Shown: in pieces, positions 54,396 to 63,154 of the stretch
Layout: every line of letters begins with the position of its first letter
Numbering within the stretch: position 1 is the first letter of the stretch
Assembly (NCBI GenBank): GCA_050259615.1
Contig: JBLNAZ010000056.1
Location: 1-64,000 of the forward strand
DNA from: JAAXKN01 sp050259615
GTDB lineage: Bacteria; Bacteroidota; Ignavibacteria; Ignavibacteriales; SURF-24
DNA length: 64,000 bases
Direction of reading: 5' to 3'
Notes under the pieces: model-generated
What the model saw: only the letters and a program-made list of their open reading frames with translations
The model's database searches: none
What the model was told of the DNA's origin: nothing
Made by a program: the position numbers and the translations under genes

Positions 54396-57300
54396 ATGAC
54401 TGGAATTACTCCACATCAAATGGCTGCTTTGAACTACAAAGAGCACATTTCCCTGACCGCAAATGCCGGCTCGGGAAAAACATTTGTCCTTTCAAGACGC
54501 TACGTGGAAATAGCCCTGAAGGAAGATGTTTCTTTAAGGAATATTGTTGCCATTACATTTACCGACAAAGCTGCGGGTGAGCTCTACAAGAAGATTTCCG
54601 AAGAGGTGCAGAGGCGATACCTGGAGAGTACAGATTACCAGGAAAAAAAGATCATTGAAAGAATAAGACGCCAGCTCGTTTCGGCTAATATTTCAACCAT
54701 CCACTCTTTCTGTATCGACATACTCCGTGAGTTTCCACTGGAAGCAGAGCTGGATGCCAATTTTACCCCAATTGATCAGAACCTGTCTGATGAGCTCCTG
54801 GATCTGAGCGTAGAAGAAACAATAAAGCGTTACATCACTGATGAAGAAAATTCAAGCAAGCTTAAATACCTGATCAGGATATTTGCTTCCAAAAATGTTC
54901 TCAAGAACGTTGTAGCATCCCTTATACAAAAAAGAAAAAACATATTAAAGCTGGCTTCAACCGTATATACACAGGATGAAAAAGAAATCAGCAGCTTCTT
55001 CTACGGGAATTTTGAGAAGTATGTTTCTGCAATTGTTGAATGTAATAAGGATAAGGTTCTTGGTGACGTTAACAGGATTAACGATACAGTGCTTTCCCAT
55101 AAGCCCGATAACCTGCTGGCTCTCGAAATCAAATCTCTTTTGTGCAGGCTTTCAGAAACTGATGGCTTCAGAGAGCTGCTCCCTTTAATAAAGGAACTTA
55201 AAAGTAAGCTGTTAACCAGCTCAACTTCAAGTGTGAAGAAAGCCGGATACCTGAATAAGGAAAGAGAGATTTTAAGTGGCGAGATAAAAAGGGCAGAGGA
55301 ATATTTTTCTGAAATTGCCGGATTCGACCTGCCTGAAAACCATGAAGAAGTAGAGCTGGAACTTGCACGATTCGGCAAGAGTCTCATTGAGGTTTTTAAT
55401 AATGCCTTAAGCATATACGACGAAAAAAAACGTCAGAACGGCTATCTCGACTTTGAGGATATACTGATCCTTACTCAGAATATTCTCCTAAAAGAGGATG
55501 TCTGTAGAGCCTTAAGAGAAAAATTTCAGTACGTAATGATTGACGAGTACCAGGATACCAACGAAGTCCAGTACGAAATCTTTATGCCTATTCTGGATTA
55601 CCTTAGGCAGGGGAATCTATTTATTGTTGGTGACGAGAAGCAGAGCATTTATATGTTCCGCGACGCAGAGCTTAAGATATTCAGCCGCACGAAAGAGGAT
55701 ATCATGGCGGCTGTCGGAGAAAAGAACCTGCTTAATCTGCCCGACAGCTTCAGGATGGCTCCGGCAATATGTCTTTTTACCAATTATATCTTCCGCAGAC
55801 TTTTTAATAATGCAAATCCTGCCTACAATGAAGTTGGCTATTGCGACCTCGTTTGTGCAAAGGATGAAGCTACGCCGGGCGGAGTGGAACTGATACTTGC
55901 GCAGAAAGCTGACGAAATAAATACTGAGGCTGAACTGGTTGCCCGTAAAATTGTCAGCCTTACGCAGCACAGTCTTTCACAGCCAGATGAAACTGAGAAT
56001 GCAGACAAAATCAGGTTCGATGATATAGCAATTCTATGCAGGAAAAGAAAATCTTTTGAAGAGCTCGAAAGGTCTTTTAACAGGTATCACATACCTTTTA
56101 CCATTGTAGGCGGTACAGGATTTTACCAGAAGCAGCTGGTTTCAGACATATACAATTATCTGTCGTTTCTCCTTAACAGGGAAAATGATGCGGCACTGGT
56201 AAGCATCTTAAGGTCGCCGTTTTTCTCACTTTCCGACGTTGATATTTTTGAAATATCGCTGAAAAAAAAGTACTGCTTCTGGGATTCTCTGCAGGCTTAT
56301 GCCGCCGAATCGCCCAGAATCCTGGAGATTGCATCAATTCTGAATAACAATCTGGTGCTAGTTCATCAGTATGACCTTACCTCTCTGCTGCGTAAAATAG
56401 TAAGGGAAAGCAGCTATCTTACAGTTCTCAGCTCAAAACCGAACGGGCTTCAGGAAATAGCAAACCTTGAAAAACTGATCACTATTTCGCATAACTTTTC
56501 CGTATCTGGTTACAAGACACTCTACGACTTTATTAACTATCTTAGCGATGCTATAATAAATATCGACGACGAGGGGCAGGCTTCTGTTGCCCTTGAAAGC
56601 GCATGCGTTAAGATAATGACGCTTCATCAGGCAAAGGGCCTTGAATACAAGACCGTCTTTCTTTATGCCTGTCATGAATATACCCAGCAGGATACGGTAA
56701 AGGCAAAATCGGTTATTATAAATAAGGATTTTGGCCTGCTTACTTCCGTTCCCGTAAACAACAACTATTTTGAAGACTATAAGCCGGCGCCAATTGTTGC
56801 ACTCCATAATTTCATTGCCAGAAAAAAAAATCTGGCTGAAATAAAAAGGCTCCTTTATGTGGGTGTAACCAGGGCAAAGAATTACCTTTACATTTCCGCA
56901 ACACATAAGGATCATAAGTTTAACCCGGAATCTTTCATGAGCCTTATCTTAACAGGACTTGGAGCAACTCTTCCCGTGGAGAATATTGAGATAAATTTTG
57001 AGCAGAATTTTCTTAAGAGTCTTGAAGATGGTTTTGCAAATGAAATAAAAACTCTGTTATTGAATATACCCGTCCTGAATGAAGTAAACGCTGCTGCTCC
57101 AATTGAAACATCAGACAACAGCAGCAGCCTTTCAGAAAAAATTCTGAAGATAGAGCCTGTTTTGGATATGCAGGAAGATGAGACGATTTCTGCCACAAAG
57201 ATTGCCGTATACACTCAGTGCCCCATGAAATATTACCTTACTTATGAACTGGGCTACTCGAAACTTCTTAAAACATTCCAGAGAGATTTTACGCATTTTG

Positions 57301-57962
57301 ATTTTAAGGAAGAAGATGAAAACTCAAGGCCTTCATTTGCGGATGTAAAGGGAAAAATAATGCATACGCTCCTTGAACATGAAGTAATGCCCGGTCAGTA
57401 CGAGGATTCTCTTGAAGAAATGATCAAAAGCGAACTGCACTTTGTTGACGCAACGGAGGAAAATCTTATATCTATAAAGAAATCAGTTGTTGAGGATTTG
57501 AATTCATATCTGGCGTCAGGGGTTTCAAAGGAAATAAGATCTTACAAGTCATTTAAGAATGAATTTGAGCTGCTGGTAAGAGAAAAGGACTTCTATCTCT
57601 ATGGAATTGTGGATAAACTCATTGTAGAGGATAAAAGGTTAATTGTAGTAGATTTCAAGTCGGATGGAATCGGTCCAGAGGAAATTTCCTCACGCAAAGA
57701 GCATTACTTCCCCCAGCTTAAGTTTTATGCCTATCTTTTAAGCAGGCTCTATCCGGAAGTTGAAGAGGTGGAGATCAGGTTGATATTTCTGAAACATCCG
57801 GAAATTGAAGTAAAATCCTTACTTAAAAAAGAGGAGATCGAAATAATAGGAATGGAATTGTACGGGGTTGTGGATAAAATCCGCAAAATGGAATTCAATA
57901 AAAACCTTAAGCATTGCTGCTTCTGCTCCTATTTTTTGGATAACCGCTGCATTATGCAGTAG
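54396..57962 (+). CDS. AddA-like UvrD helicase with PD-(D/E)XK nuclease and Fe-S-type cysteines
   Basis: The 1188-aa protein has SF1 helicase motifs: Walker A TANAGSGKT (about 21-29), Ia VAITFTDKAAGE, II IDEYQDTNEVQYEIF, III/IV region with VGDEKQSIYMFRDAE, V TLHQAKGLEYKTVF and VI LYVGVTRAKNYLYIS. The C-terminal nuclease shows the GIVDKL...IVVDFKSDG segment and FPQLKFYAYLL. Cysteines C942 and C1174/C1177/C1185 fit the split Fe-S pattern of AddB, Cas4 and Dna2 nucleases. AddA normally lacks this and works with AddB, which is absent here. It should process DNA double-strand ends. It starts 2 nt after the kinase. Confidence 0.92.
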   Translation: MTGITPHQMAALNYKEHISLTANAGSGKTFVLSRRYVEIALKEDVSLRNIVAITFTDKAAGELYKKISEEVQRRYLESTDYQEKKIIERIRRQLVSANISTIHSFCIDILREFPLEAELDANFTPIDQNLSDELLDLSVEETIKRYITDEENSSKLKYLIRIFASKNVLKNVVASLIQKRKNILKLASTVYTQDEKEISSFFYGNFEKYVSAIVECNKDKVLGDVNRINDTVLSHKPDNLLALEIKSLLCRLSETDGFRELLPLIKELKSKLLTSSTSSVKKAGYLNKEREILSGEIKRAEEYFSEIAGFDLPENHEEVELELARFGKSLIEVFNNALSIYDEKKRQNGYLDFEDILILTQNILLKEDVCRALREKFQYVMIDEYQDTNEVQYEIFMPILDYLRQGNLFIVGDEKQSIYMFRDAELKIFSRTKEDIMAAVGEKNLLNLPDSFRMAPAICLFTNYIFRRLFNNANPAYNEVGYCDLVCAKDEATPGGVELILAQKADEINTEAELVARKIVSLTQHSLSQPDETENADKIRFDDIAILCRKRKSFEELERSFNRYHIPFTIVGGTGFYQKQLVSDIYNYLSFLLNRENDAALVSILRSPFFSLSDVDIFEISLKKKYCFWDSLQAYAAESPRILEIASILNNNLVLVHQYDLTSLLRKIVRESSYLTVLSSKPNGLQEIANLEKLITISHNFSVSGYKTLYDFINYLSDAIINIDDEGQASVALESACVKIMTLHQAKGLEYKTVFLYACHEYTQQDTVKAKSVIINKDFGLLTSVPVNNNYFEDYKPAPIVALHNFIARKKNLAEIKRLLYVGVTRAKNYLYISATHKDHKFNPESFMSLILTGLGATLPVENIEINFEQNFLKSLEDGFANEIKTLLLNIPVLNEVNAAAPIETSDNSSSLSEKILKIEPVLDMQEDETISATKIAVYTQCPMKYYLTYELGYSKLLKTFQRDFTHFDFKEEDENSRPSFADVKGKIMHTLLEHEVMPGQYEDSLEEMIKSELHFVDATEENLISIKKSVVEDLNSYLASGVSKEIRSYKSFKNEFELLVREKDFYLYGIVDKLIVEDKRLIVVDFKSDGIGPEEISSRKEHYFPQLKFYAYLLSRLYPEVEEVEIRLIFLKHPEIEVKSLLKKEEIEIIGMELYGVVDKIRKMEFNKNLKHCCFCSYFLDNRCIMQ

Positions 57963-57983
57963 AAGGGAAATGGATTAATTTCT

Positions 57984-58475
57984 GTGGAAACAAACAGCAT
58001 AATAGTGCCGGAAAATTCAGCTTCTGAAAAGGAAATTTTGATGCCAAAAGCGGGTATATTCAGGAGGGGAATGGCATTTTTTATGGATCATTTAATTCTT
58101 TTGGTCACATTTTTATTTGTTTTTAATCATTATTTTGATTTCTTTTTATACAAAATAATATTTTCATCGCGGCAGTTTGCTCTATTGGTTGCAATTATTA
58201 TCTTTATAGTTGAACTGTATTTTGTTCTCTTTGAGTGGCTTTGGAATGGAAAAACTCCGGGCAAGTTTCTTTTGGGTATATTTGTTGTAAAAGAGGGTAA
58301 AAAGGATTTGGATTTTTATTCCCTGCTGGTCCGGAACTTATTAAGGTGTACGTATTTTATACCCCCACTGTTTATATTGCCCGACCTGATATCGATAATA
58401 GTCAGTAAGCAAAATAAAAGATTGGGAGATCTGGCTGCCGGAACAGTTTGTGTAGTAAAAAAAAGAGTTAAATGA
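57984..58475 (+). CDS. RDD-family membrane protein
   Basis: The product is 163 aa from GTG 57984 (or 144 aa from ATG 58041, which has a better AAGGA upstream). It has the RDD signature region FRRGMAFFMDHLILL, three transmembrane helices and the conserved GKTPGKFLLGIFVVKEG and RLGDLAAGTVCVV ends. RDD proteins have no settled function; some are thought to be transporters. It lies 21 nt after the helicase gene and may be in its operon. Confidence 0.85.
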   Translation: METNSIIVPENSASEKEILMPKAGIFRRGMAFFMDHLILLVTFLFVFNHYFDFFLYKIIFSSRQFALLVAIIIFIVELYFVLFEWLWNGKTPGKFLLGIFVVKEGKKDLDFYSLLVRNLLRCTYFIPPLFILPDLISIIVSKQNKRLGDLAAGTVCVVKKRVK

Positions 58476-58487
58476 GAATAGAAGTCT

Positions 58488-58547
58488 GAAGCAAAAGCTT
58501 TGGGCACTTTTACGAAGTCTTTTTTGCTTCCGGCTTTCAGGCCGGAA
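58488..58547 (+). other. Two overlapping alternative hairpins
   Basis: GAAGCAAAA (58488-58496) can pair with TTTTGCTTC (58522-58530). TTCCGGC (58528-58534) pairs with GCCGGAA (58541-58547). The two stems share three bases, so they compete. There is no T-tail; it may be a 3' protective or switching structure after the RDD gene. Confidence 0.4.
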
Positions 58548-58591
58548 TGAGTGGACTGGCATTAAAAGTTAAATTCAACTAAGGAGTTAAT

Positions 58592-59041
58592 ATGAAAAGC
58601 AGAATTACCCAGATAAGAGATATGGCTGTAATTGAGGATGAATTAAATGCGGAAAAAGCAGGTGTACTCAGCTTCATAAGCCCCGACGAGGAACTTGTAC
58701 AGGCTGTTGTTCCTTATCTTTACCTGGATAAAAATGTTTACTTATTCTTTGAGGAGTCCGATGAGAACTTCCTGAACATAAATTTCGATACCAATGTCAG
58801 TTTCACAGTCTTTAAAGCTGAAAACAGGGATAAAACTTTTAAAGGAAAAGGTTATAAGCTGATGCAGATCTTATGCCGCGGCATAATAAGAAGAGTGGAA
58901 GAAGCTAAAAGTGCCGAGGAAGTTTACAGCCAGTATATAAACAAGTACTACGCTGATTCTGAAGGTGAAGAATCTTACATAGGTATGAGAGCAGCCTTTA
59001 TCGATACAGAGGAAATCCAGGCCAGCAGCATTACTGCCTGA
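58592..59041 (+). CDS. Pyridoxamine 5'-phosphate oxidase-like split-barrel protein
   Basis: The 149-aa protein fits the flavin-binding split-barrel fold: IEDELNAEKAGVLSFIS, then VVPYLYLDKNVYLFFEESDENFLNINFDTNVSFTVFKAE and a later strand with LCRGIIRRVEEAKSAEEVYSQYINKY. Residues that would bind FMN or F420 cannot be confirmed by eye and no heme signature is seen. AAGGAG lies 6 nt before the ATG. It stands alone between two gaps. Function is uncertain. Confidence 0.65.
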   Translation: MKSRITQIRDMAVIEDELNAEKAGVLSFISPDEELVQAVVPYLYLDKNVYLFFEESDENFLNINFDTNVSFTVFKAENRDKTFKGKGYKLMQILCRGIIRRVEEAKSAEEVYSQYINKYYADSEGEESYIGMRAAFIDTEEIQASSITA

Positions 59042-59200
59042 TTGCCGCTTTGGGCAGAGATACTTCAGGATGGCAGTATTTTTTTTTGAATTTAGTTGCA
59101 AATTCCGCATTCCGTATTGTCTTACCCTTCATGAAAATTAAAATCACTGATGAATTTTTAATAAAAGTATCATAAATTGCTATTTGTAATTTTGACCATT

Positions 59201-59223
59201 GGATATTCTTATAAACTATATCC
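59201..59223. promoter_or_regulatory. Dyad upstream of the SpmAB-fusion gene
   Basis: GGATAT (59201-59206) and ATATCC (59218-59223) form a perfect 6-bp inverted repeat with an 11-nt centre. TTGACC lies just upstream (59192-59197), and TATATC at 59217-59222 could be its -10, though the 19-nt spacing is long. It could be an operator. The 249-nt gap holds nothing else recognised. Confidence 0.4.
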
Positions 59224-59290
59224 TTTTGAGTGAGCGGTTTTGATTCAAAAGGCGATTTTTATCATTAAATTTGTTTTGCGGAGCATGTAA

Positions 59291-60922
59291 ATGTTAAATT
59301 ATGTCTGGCTTGCTCTTATTGTACTGGGAATTGGGGTTGCAATAAGTACGGATTTAGTCGAAAAGAGTAATAATAAGTATCAGAATAATACGCCTATTCC
59401 AGTCCGTATTCATTTCGATGAACCTTTCAGGAAAGATCTTTCAAAATCCTATAACGTCAGGCTTTCTGTCAGTCCGTCAGATTTCAGCAGATATTACAAG
59501 GAAAGTGTCAGTGGCGAAGTTGTGCAGACTGCTAAGGTAGGCTACGATAAAGATAAAAAAAATGCAACTCTCTTCCTTAGGACCGGCGATGCAACTCCCA
59601 AGATCTGGAAACAGATGGCAAAGGTAACCGGAAAAGAAGACGATCTTAACGGCAGGGTTTATTTCTACAACATACAGGGTGATTCGGCTGCATCGGCAGG
59701 CGTTGTATTTGAGGAGGTTTCATTTGCTAAAATGAAGGACGTTACCTCCTCTGCATTAAGCTATGCAGGTACAGCAGTAAATATTGCTCTGGAACTTATC
59801 GGTATTATGGCTCTCTGGCTTGGTATTATGAAGATTGCTGAAGAGGCTGGGCTCATTACAATTATTGCACGTGCACTTAAACCTATTACAAAATTCCTCT
59901 TCCCGGATGTACCTTCAGATCATCCGGCAATGGGTTCCATGATTATGAATATTTCAGCCAATATGCTGGGCCTTTCAAATGCCGCCACTCCTTTCGGCCT
60001 TAAGGCAATGGAGGAACTCGACAAGCTCAATCCGAATAAGGGAACGGCTACAAACGCAATGTGTACTTTTCTTGCCGTTAACACCGCAGGCCTTACATTT
60101 ATTCCTGCTACTGCAATTGCCATCAGGGCAGCCTCGGGAAGTTCCGACCCTGCAATTATAATCGGCACCTCTGTTTTCGGCGCACTATGTGCTACAATAG
60201 TCGGTGTTACTTCGGCAAAGATTATGGAGAAGTTCCCCGTAAGGAAAGGTGAGGCAAATGAATGGTTCAGATCAAATGTTAAAGGCCTTGGCATCCTTTC
60301 CGGACTTGCAGTTTTAATTGCTCTTGTATTTGCTTTAGGAATTGCCCCTGCAATCGGTTCTGTTTTCAGCTTCATCAGCCCCGCTTTATTTAAGGATGTT
60401 GTGCAGATTATTTCAATTCTTGCCATCCCGGGACTCATTCTGATTTTTGTCGGGTATGGATTTTTTAAGAAAGTAAAAGTATATGAGAAATTTATTGAAG
60501 GTGCCAAAGAGGGCTTTAACGTTGCTATTAGAATAATTCCGTACCTGGTTGGTATGCTTGTTGCGATCGGCATTTTCAGAGCAGGCGGAGCCATGGATTT
60601 TTTGATTTACATTATACGCCCTGTTACCGACCTTGTAGGCATGCCTGCTGAAGCATTGCCGATGGCTTTAATGCGCCCTCTTTCAGGAAGCGGTTCACTA
60701 GGCATTATGGCTGAAACCATTGCTGTTCACGGTCCCGATTCAATGATCGGCATACTGGTTTCAACGTTCTACGGCAGCTCGGAGACCACGTTTTATGTAC
60801 TGGCAGTTTATTTCGGATCTGTTGGTATTGCCAGAACAAGGCATGCACTCGCTGCAGGCCTGCTGGCTGATGTTGCCGGTGCTCTCGGTGCATTGTTTAT
60901 TGTAAAACTATTATTTGGATAA
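59291..60922 (+). CDS. SpmA-SpmB fusion membrane protein with extra soluble domain
   Basis: The 543-aa protein has an N-terminal hydrophobic helix, then about 135 residues of soluble beta-rich sequence (about 25-160), then two Gate (nucleoside-recognition) halves. The SpmA half has MNISANMLGLSNAATPFGLKAM; the SpmB half has MRPLSGSGSLGIMAETI, GPDSMIGILVSTFYGSSETTFYVLAVYFG. In spore formers SpmA and SpmB are separate and affect spore-core dehydration. Fused copies occur in non-spore-forming groups and function is unknown; transport of a small molecule is possible. The soluble insertion is unusual to me. It starts 4 nt upstream of the dehydrogenase gene's ATG boundary (60926). Confidence 0.88.
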   Translation: MLNYVWLALIVLGIGVAISTDLVEKSNNKYQNNTPIPVRIHFDEPFRKDLSKSYNVRLSVSPSDFSRYYKESVSGEVVQTAKVGYDKDKKNATLFLRTGDATPKIWKQMAKVTGKEDDLNGRVYFYNIQGDSAASAGVVFEEVSFAKMKDVTSSALSYAGTAVNIALELIGIMALWLGIMKIAEEAGLITIIARALKPITKFLFPDVPSDHPAMGSMIMNISANMLGLSNAATPFGLKAMEELDKLNPNKGTATNAMCTFLAVNTAGLTFIPATAIAIRAASGSSDPAIIIGTSVFGALCATIVGVTSAKIMEKFPVRKGEANEWFRSNVKGLGILSGLAVLIALVFALGIAPAIGSVFSFISPALFKDVVQIISILAIPGLILIFVGYGFFKKVKVYEKFIEGAKEGFNVAIRIIPYLVGMLVAIGIFRAGGAMDFLIYIIRPVTDLVGMPAEALPMALMRPLSGSGSLGIMAETIAVHGPDSMIGILVSTFYGSSETTFYVLAVYFGSVGIARTRHALAAGLLADVAGALGALFIVKLLFG

Positions 60923-60925
60923 AAC

Positions 60926-61879
60926 ATGAAAGTATTTATAACAAGAGAACTTCCCGGAAATGCTGTGGACCTTCTGGTTAAAAGCGGTTTTGACGTTGTT
61001 GTCTACGGAAAGGACCGCCAGATTTCCAGGCAGGAATTTATTAAGTATGCAAAAGATGCCGACGGCATAATCTCGCTGCTTTCAGATAAGCTTGACAGGG
61101 ATATAATTTCGAACCTTAATAACTGTAAAGTAATTGCTAATTATGCTGTGGGCTATAACAACATAGACCTCAAAGCTGCAAAAGAGAAAAATATTGCAGT
61201 TACAAATACACCTGAGCTTTTGACCGATGCTACTGCTGAAATTGCAATATCACTCATGCTCGCCTGTTCAAGGCACATCGTTAAGGGCGACAATCTGGTG
61301 CGGGAAAATAAATTTACTGGCTGGGCTCCGAAGCTCCTGCTGGGAATTGAGCTTAGCGAAAAGACTTTCGGCCTTGCAGGAGCCGGAAGAATAGGCATGG
61401 CTGCAGCTTTGAGGGCTAAGGCTTTCGGGATGAAAATAATTTATTTCAGCAGATCCCGTAATGTATCGCTTGAAAAGGCAGCAGGGGCAAAAAAAGTCTC
61501 CTTAGAGAAGCTGATGAAAACTTCTGACGTGATTTCCCTGCATATGCCTCTGACTGAAAAAACAAAGAATCTTATTGATAAAGATCACTTGCATTTAATG
61601 AAAGAGACTGCAATTTTAATTAACACTGCAAGAGGAGAAATCCTCGATGAAAAAGAACTGATAAAAATGCTGAAATCCGGGAGGATATTTGCCGCCGGAT
61701 TTGACGTATATGAGAATGAACCCCTGCTGAGCAAGGAACTGCTGAAATTGAAGAATGTGGTTTTGCTGCCGCACATAGGCAGTGCCACATTCGAGGCAAG
61801 AACAAAAATGGCTGAACTTTGCGCAAAAAATCTTATTAATGTATTGAAAGGGAGAAAACCTCTGACTCCGGTCATTTGA
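60926..61879 (+). CDS. D-2-hydroxyacid dehydrogenase (glyoxylate/hydroxypyruvate reductase type)
   Basis: The 317-aa protein has the nucleotide motif GAGRIG (152-157) and catalytic residues R236 (NTARGEIL), E265 and H283 (LPHIGSA). The residue at the end of the second Rossmann strand is Ser/Arg (YFSRSRN) rather than Asp, which favours NADPH over NADH. The set is like glycerate dehydrogenase/hydroxypyruvate reductase, but the exact substrate is not certain. It starts 4 nt after the SpmAB stop and is likely cotranscribed. Confidence 0.88.
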   Translation: MKVFITRELPGNAVDLLVKSGFDVVVYGKDRQISRQEFIKYAKDADGIISLLSDKLDRDIISNLNNCKVIANYAVGYNNIDLKAAKEKNIAVTNTPELLTDATAEIAISLMLACSRHIVKGDNLVRENKFTGWAPKLLLGIELSEKTFGLAGAGRIGMAAALRAKAFGMKIIYFSRSRNVSLEKAAGAKKVSLEKLMKTSDVISLHMPLTEKTKNLIDKDHLHLMKETAILINTARGEILDEKELIKMLKSGRIFAAGFDVYENEPLLSKELLKLKNVVLLPHIGSATFEARTKMAELCAKNLINVLKGRKPLTPVI

Positions 61880-61923
61880 GTACCTTGTTTTTACTTTTCG
61901 CATATTAAATTAAGTTTTGTTTG

Positions 61924-61953
61924 GCCCCTCCGGCACTTCGGTGCCGGGGTGGC
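61924..61953 (+). other. Stable UUCG-capped hairpin
   Basis: CCGGCAC (61930-61936), TTCG, GTGCCGG (61941-61947) form a perfect stem that extends to a further six pairs with one mismatch at 61927/61950. No T-run follows. It lies between the dehydrogenase and ald promoter and may stop exonucleases or act as a weak terminator. Confidence 0.7.
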
Positions 61954-61967
61954 AATAGTTATTGTAA

Positions 61968-61995
61968 TTGACTATCTTGCAGTAAAAATTATACC
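61968..61995 (+). promoter_or_regulatory. Promoter of ald
   Basis: TTGACT (61968-61973) and TATACC (61990-61995) are 16 nt apart, just upstream of the ald ATG at 62020. Confidence 0.55.
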
Positions 61996-62019
61996 AATAA
62001 ACTTAAAAGAACACACCAC

Positions 62020-63141
62020 ATGAGAATAGGTATACCAAAAGAAACAATACTCGAAGAAAGACGAGTAGCTTTAGCACCTGCCGGTGTAGATGCATTGGTA
62101 AAGTCGGGGCATACTGTTTTTATTGAAAGCTGTGCCGGTGCCGGCAGCAATTTTTCCGATGAAGAGTACAGTAAGGTCGGGGCCAGTATAGTTTACAGCG
62201 CAGAAGAGGTGTACAACAGGGCAGAACTTATTACAAAGATTGCCCCGCTTACAGAAGTTGAAGTCTCAATGCTTCAGGAAGATCAGATCCTCTTTGGATT
62301 TCTGCACCTGGCAATTGGTAAAAGAAAAATTCTTGAGACACTTATTTCCAAAAAGGTTACTTCAATTGGCTTTGAGCTGATTGAAAACGAGGAAAATCTG
62401 CCCGTTCTGCAGTCAATGAGTGAAATAGCAGGACAAATTGCAATTCAGGTGGCAGAACGCTACTTGGAAAGCAGCTCAAAAGTAAGCCGAGGTATTCTCC
62501 TTGGCGGTATTACTGGTGTTGCTCCAGCAGCTGTTGTAATTCTGGGTGCTGGTGTTGTTGGAACTAATGCAGCGCGCGCTGCACTGGGACGCGGTGCACA
62601 GGTGATTATTCTGGATAAGGACCTTAACCGCTTAAAAAGAATTGACAATCTGTTCCAGAAAAGAGTTACTACTGTGGTTGCAAACCCGTACACTATTTCC
62701 AGAGGTGCCAAATTTGCAGATGTTCTTATTGGTGCTGTACTTATCAAGGGCGAAAAAACGCCTCACGTGGTTACTGAGGATATGGTTAAACAGATGAAAA
62801 AAGGCGCGGTTATTGTGGATGTATCCATAGACCAGGGAGGCTGCATCGAGACAAGCCATCCCACTACAATCTCTGATCCGGCCTTTGTTCAGCATGACGT
62901 TATACATTGCTGTGTTCCGAATCTGCCCGCTCTCGTTTCAAGAACCGCCAGCTATGGACTTACGAATGCCTCTTTGGAATATATACTGAGCATTGCTGAT
63001 AACGGACTGTCGAATGCATTGCTGAGCGATTTGGGACTATCCAGGGGAGTTTGCACCTATAATGGATTTTGCTCAAATGAGAATATTGCCGAAGTGTTTA
63101 ACGTAGAATACAGAAGACTTCACATTTTTTCAAAAAACTAA
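62020..63141 (+). CDS. ald: Alanine dehydrogenase
   Basis: Ald reversibly deaminates L-alanine to pyruvate with NAD. The 373-aa length is typical. Motifs are GIPKETILEERRVALAP at the N-terminus, HLAIGK (active-site histidine region) and the NAD motif VVILGAGVVGTNAARAALGRGAQVIILDKD ending in Asp. The tail CCVPNLPALVSRTASYGLTNASLEY also fits. The related transhydrogenase alpha subunit is longer and has no such tail, so Ald is preferred. A CoA-transferase gene follows after 13 nt. Confidence 0.92.
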   Translation: MRIGIPKETILEERRVALAPAGVDALVKSGHTVFIESCAGAGSNFSDEEYSKVGASIVYSAEEVYNRAELITKIAPLTEVEVSMLQEDQILFGFLHLAIGKRKILETLISKKVTSIGFELIENEENLPVLQSMSEIAGQIAIQVAERYLESSSKVSRGILLGGITGVAPAAVVILGAGVVGTNAARAALGRGAQVIILDKDLNRLKRIDNLFQKRVTTVVANPYTISRGAKFADVLIGAVLIKGEKTPHVVTEDMVKQMKKGAVIVDVSIDQGGCIETSHPTTISDPAFVQHDVIHCCVPNLPALVSRTASYGLTNASLEYILSIADNGLSNALLSDLGLSRGVCTYNGFCSNENIAEVFNVEYRRLHIFSKN

Positions 63142-63154
63142 CAATACTTAATTT

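Noticed and set aside
59920..60594. 224-codon open frame antisense to the SpmAB fusion gene
   Set aside because: It is a shadow of the conserved sense gene, rich in Ile/Ala/Pro with no family signature.
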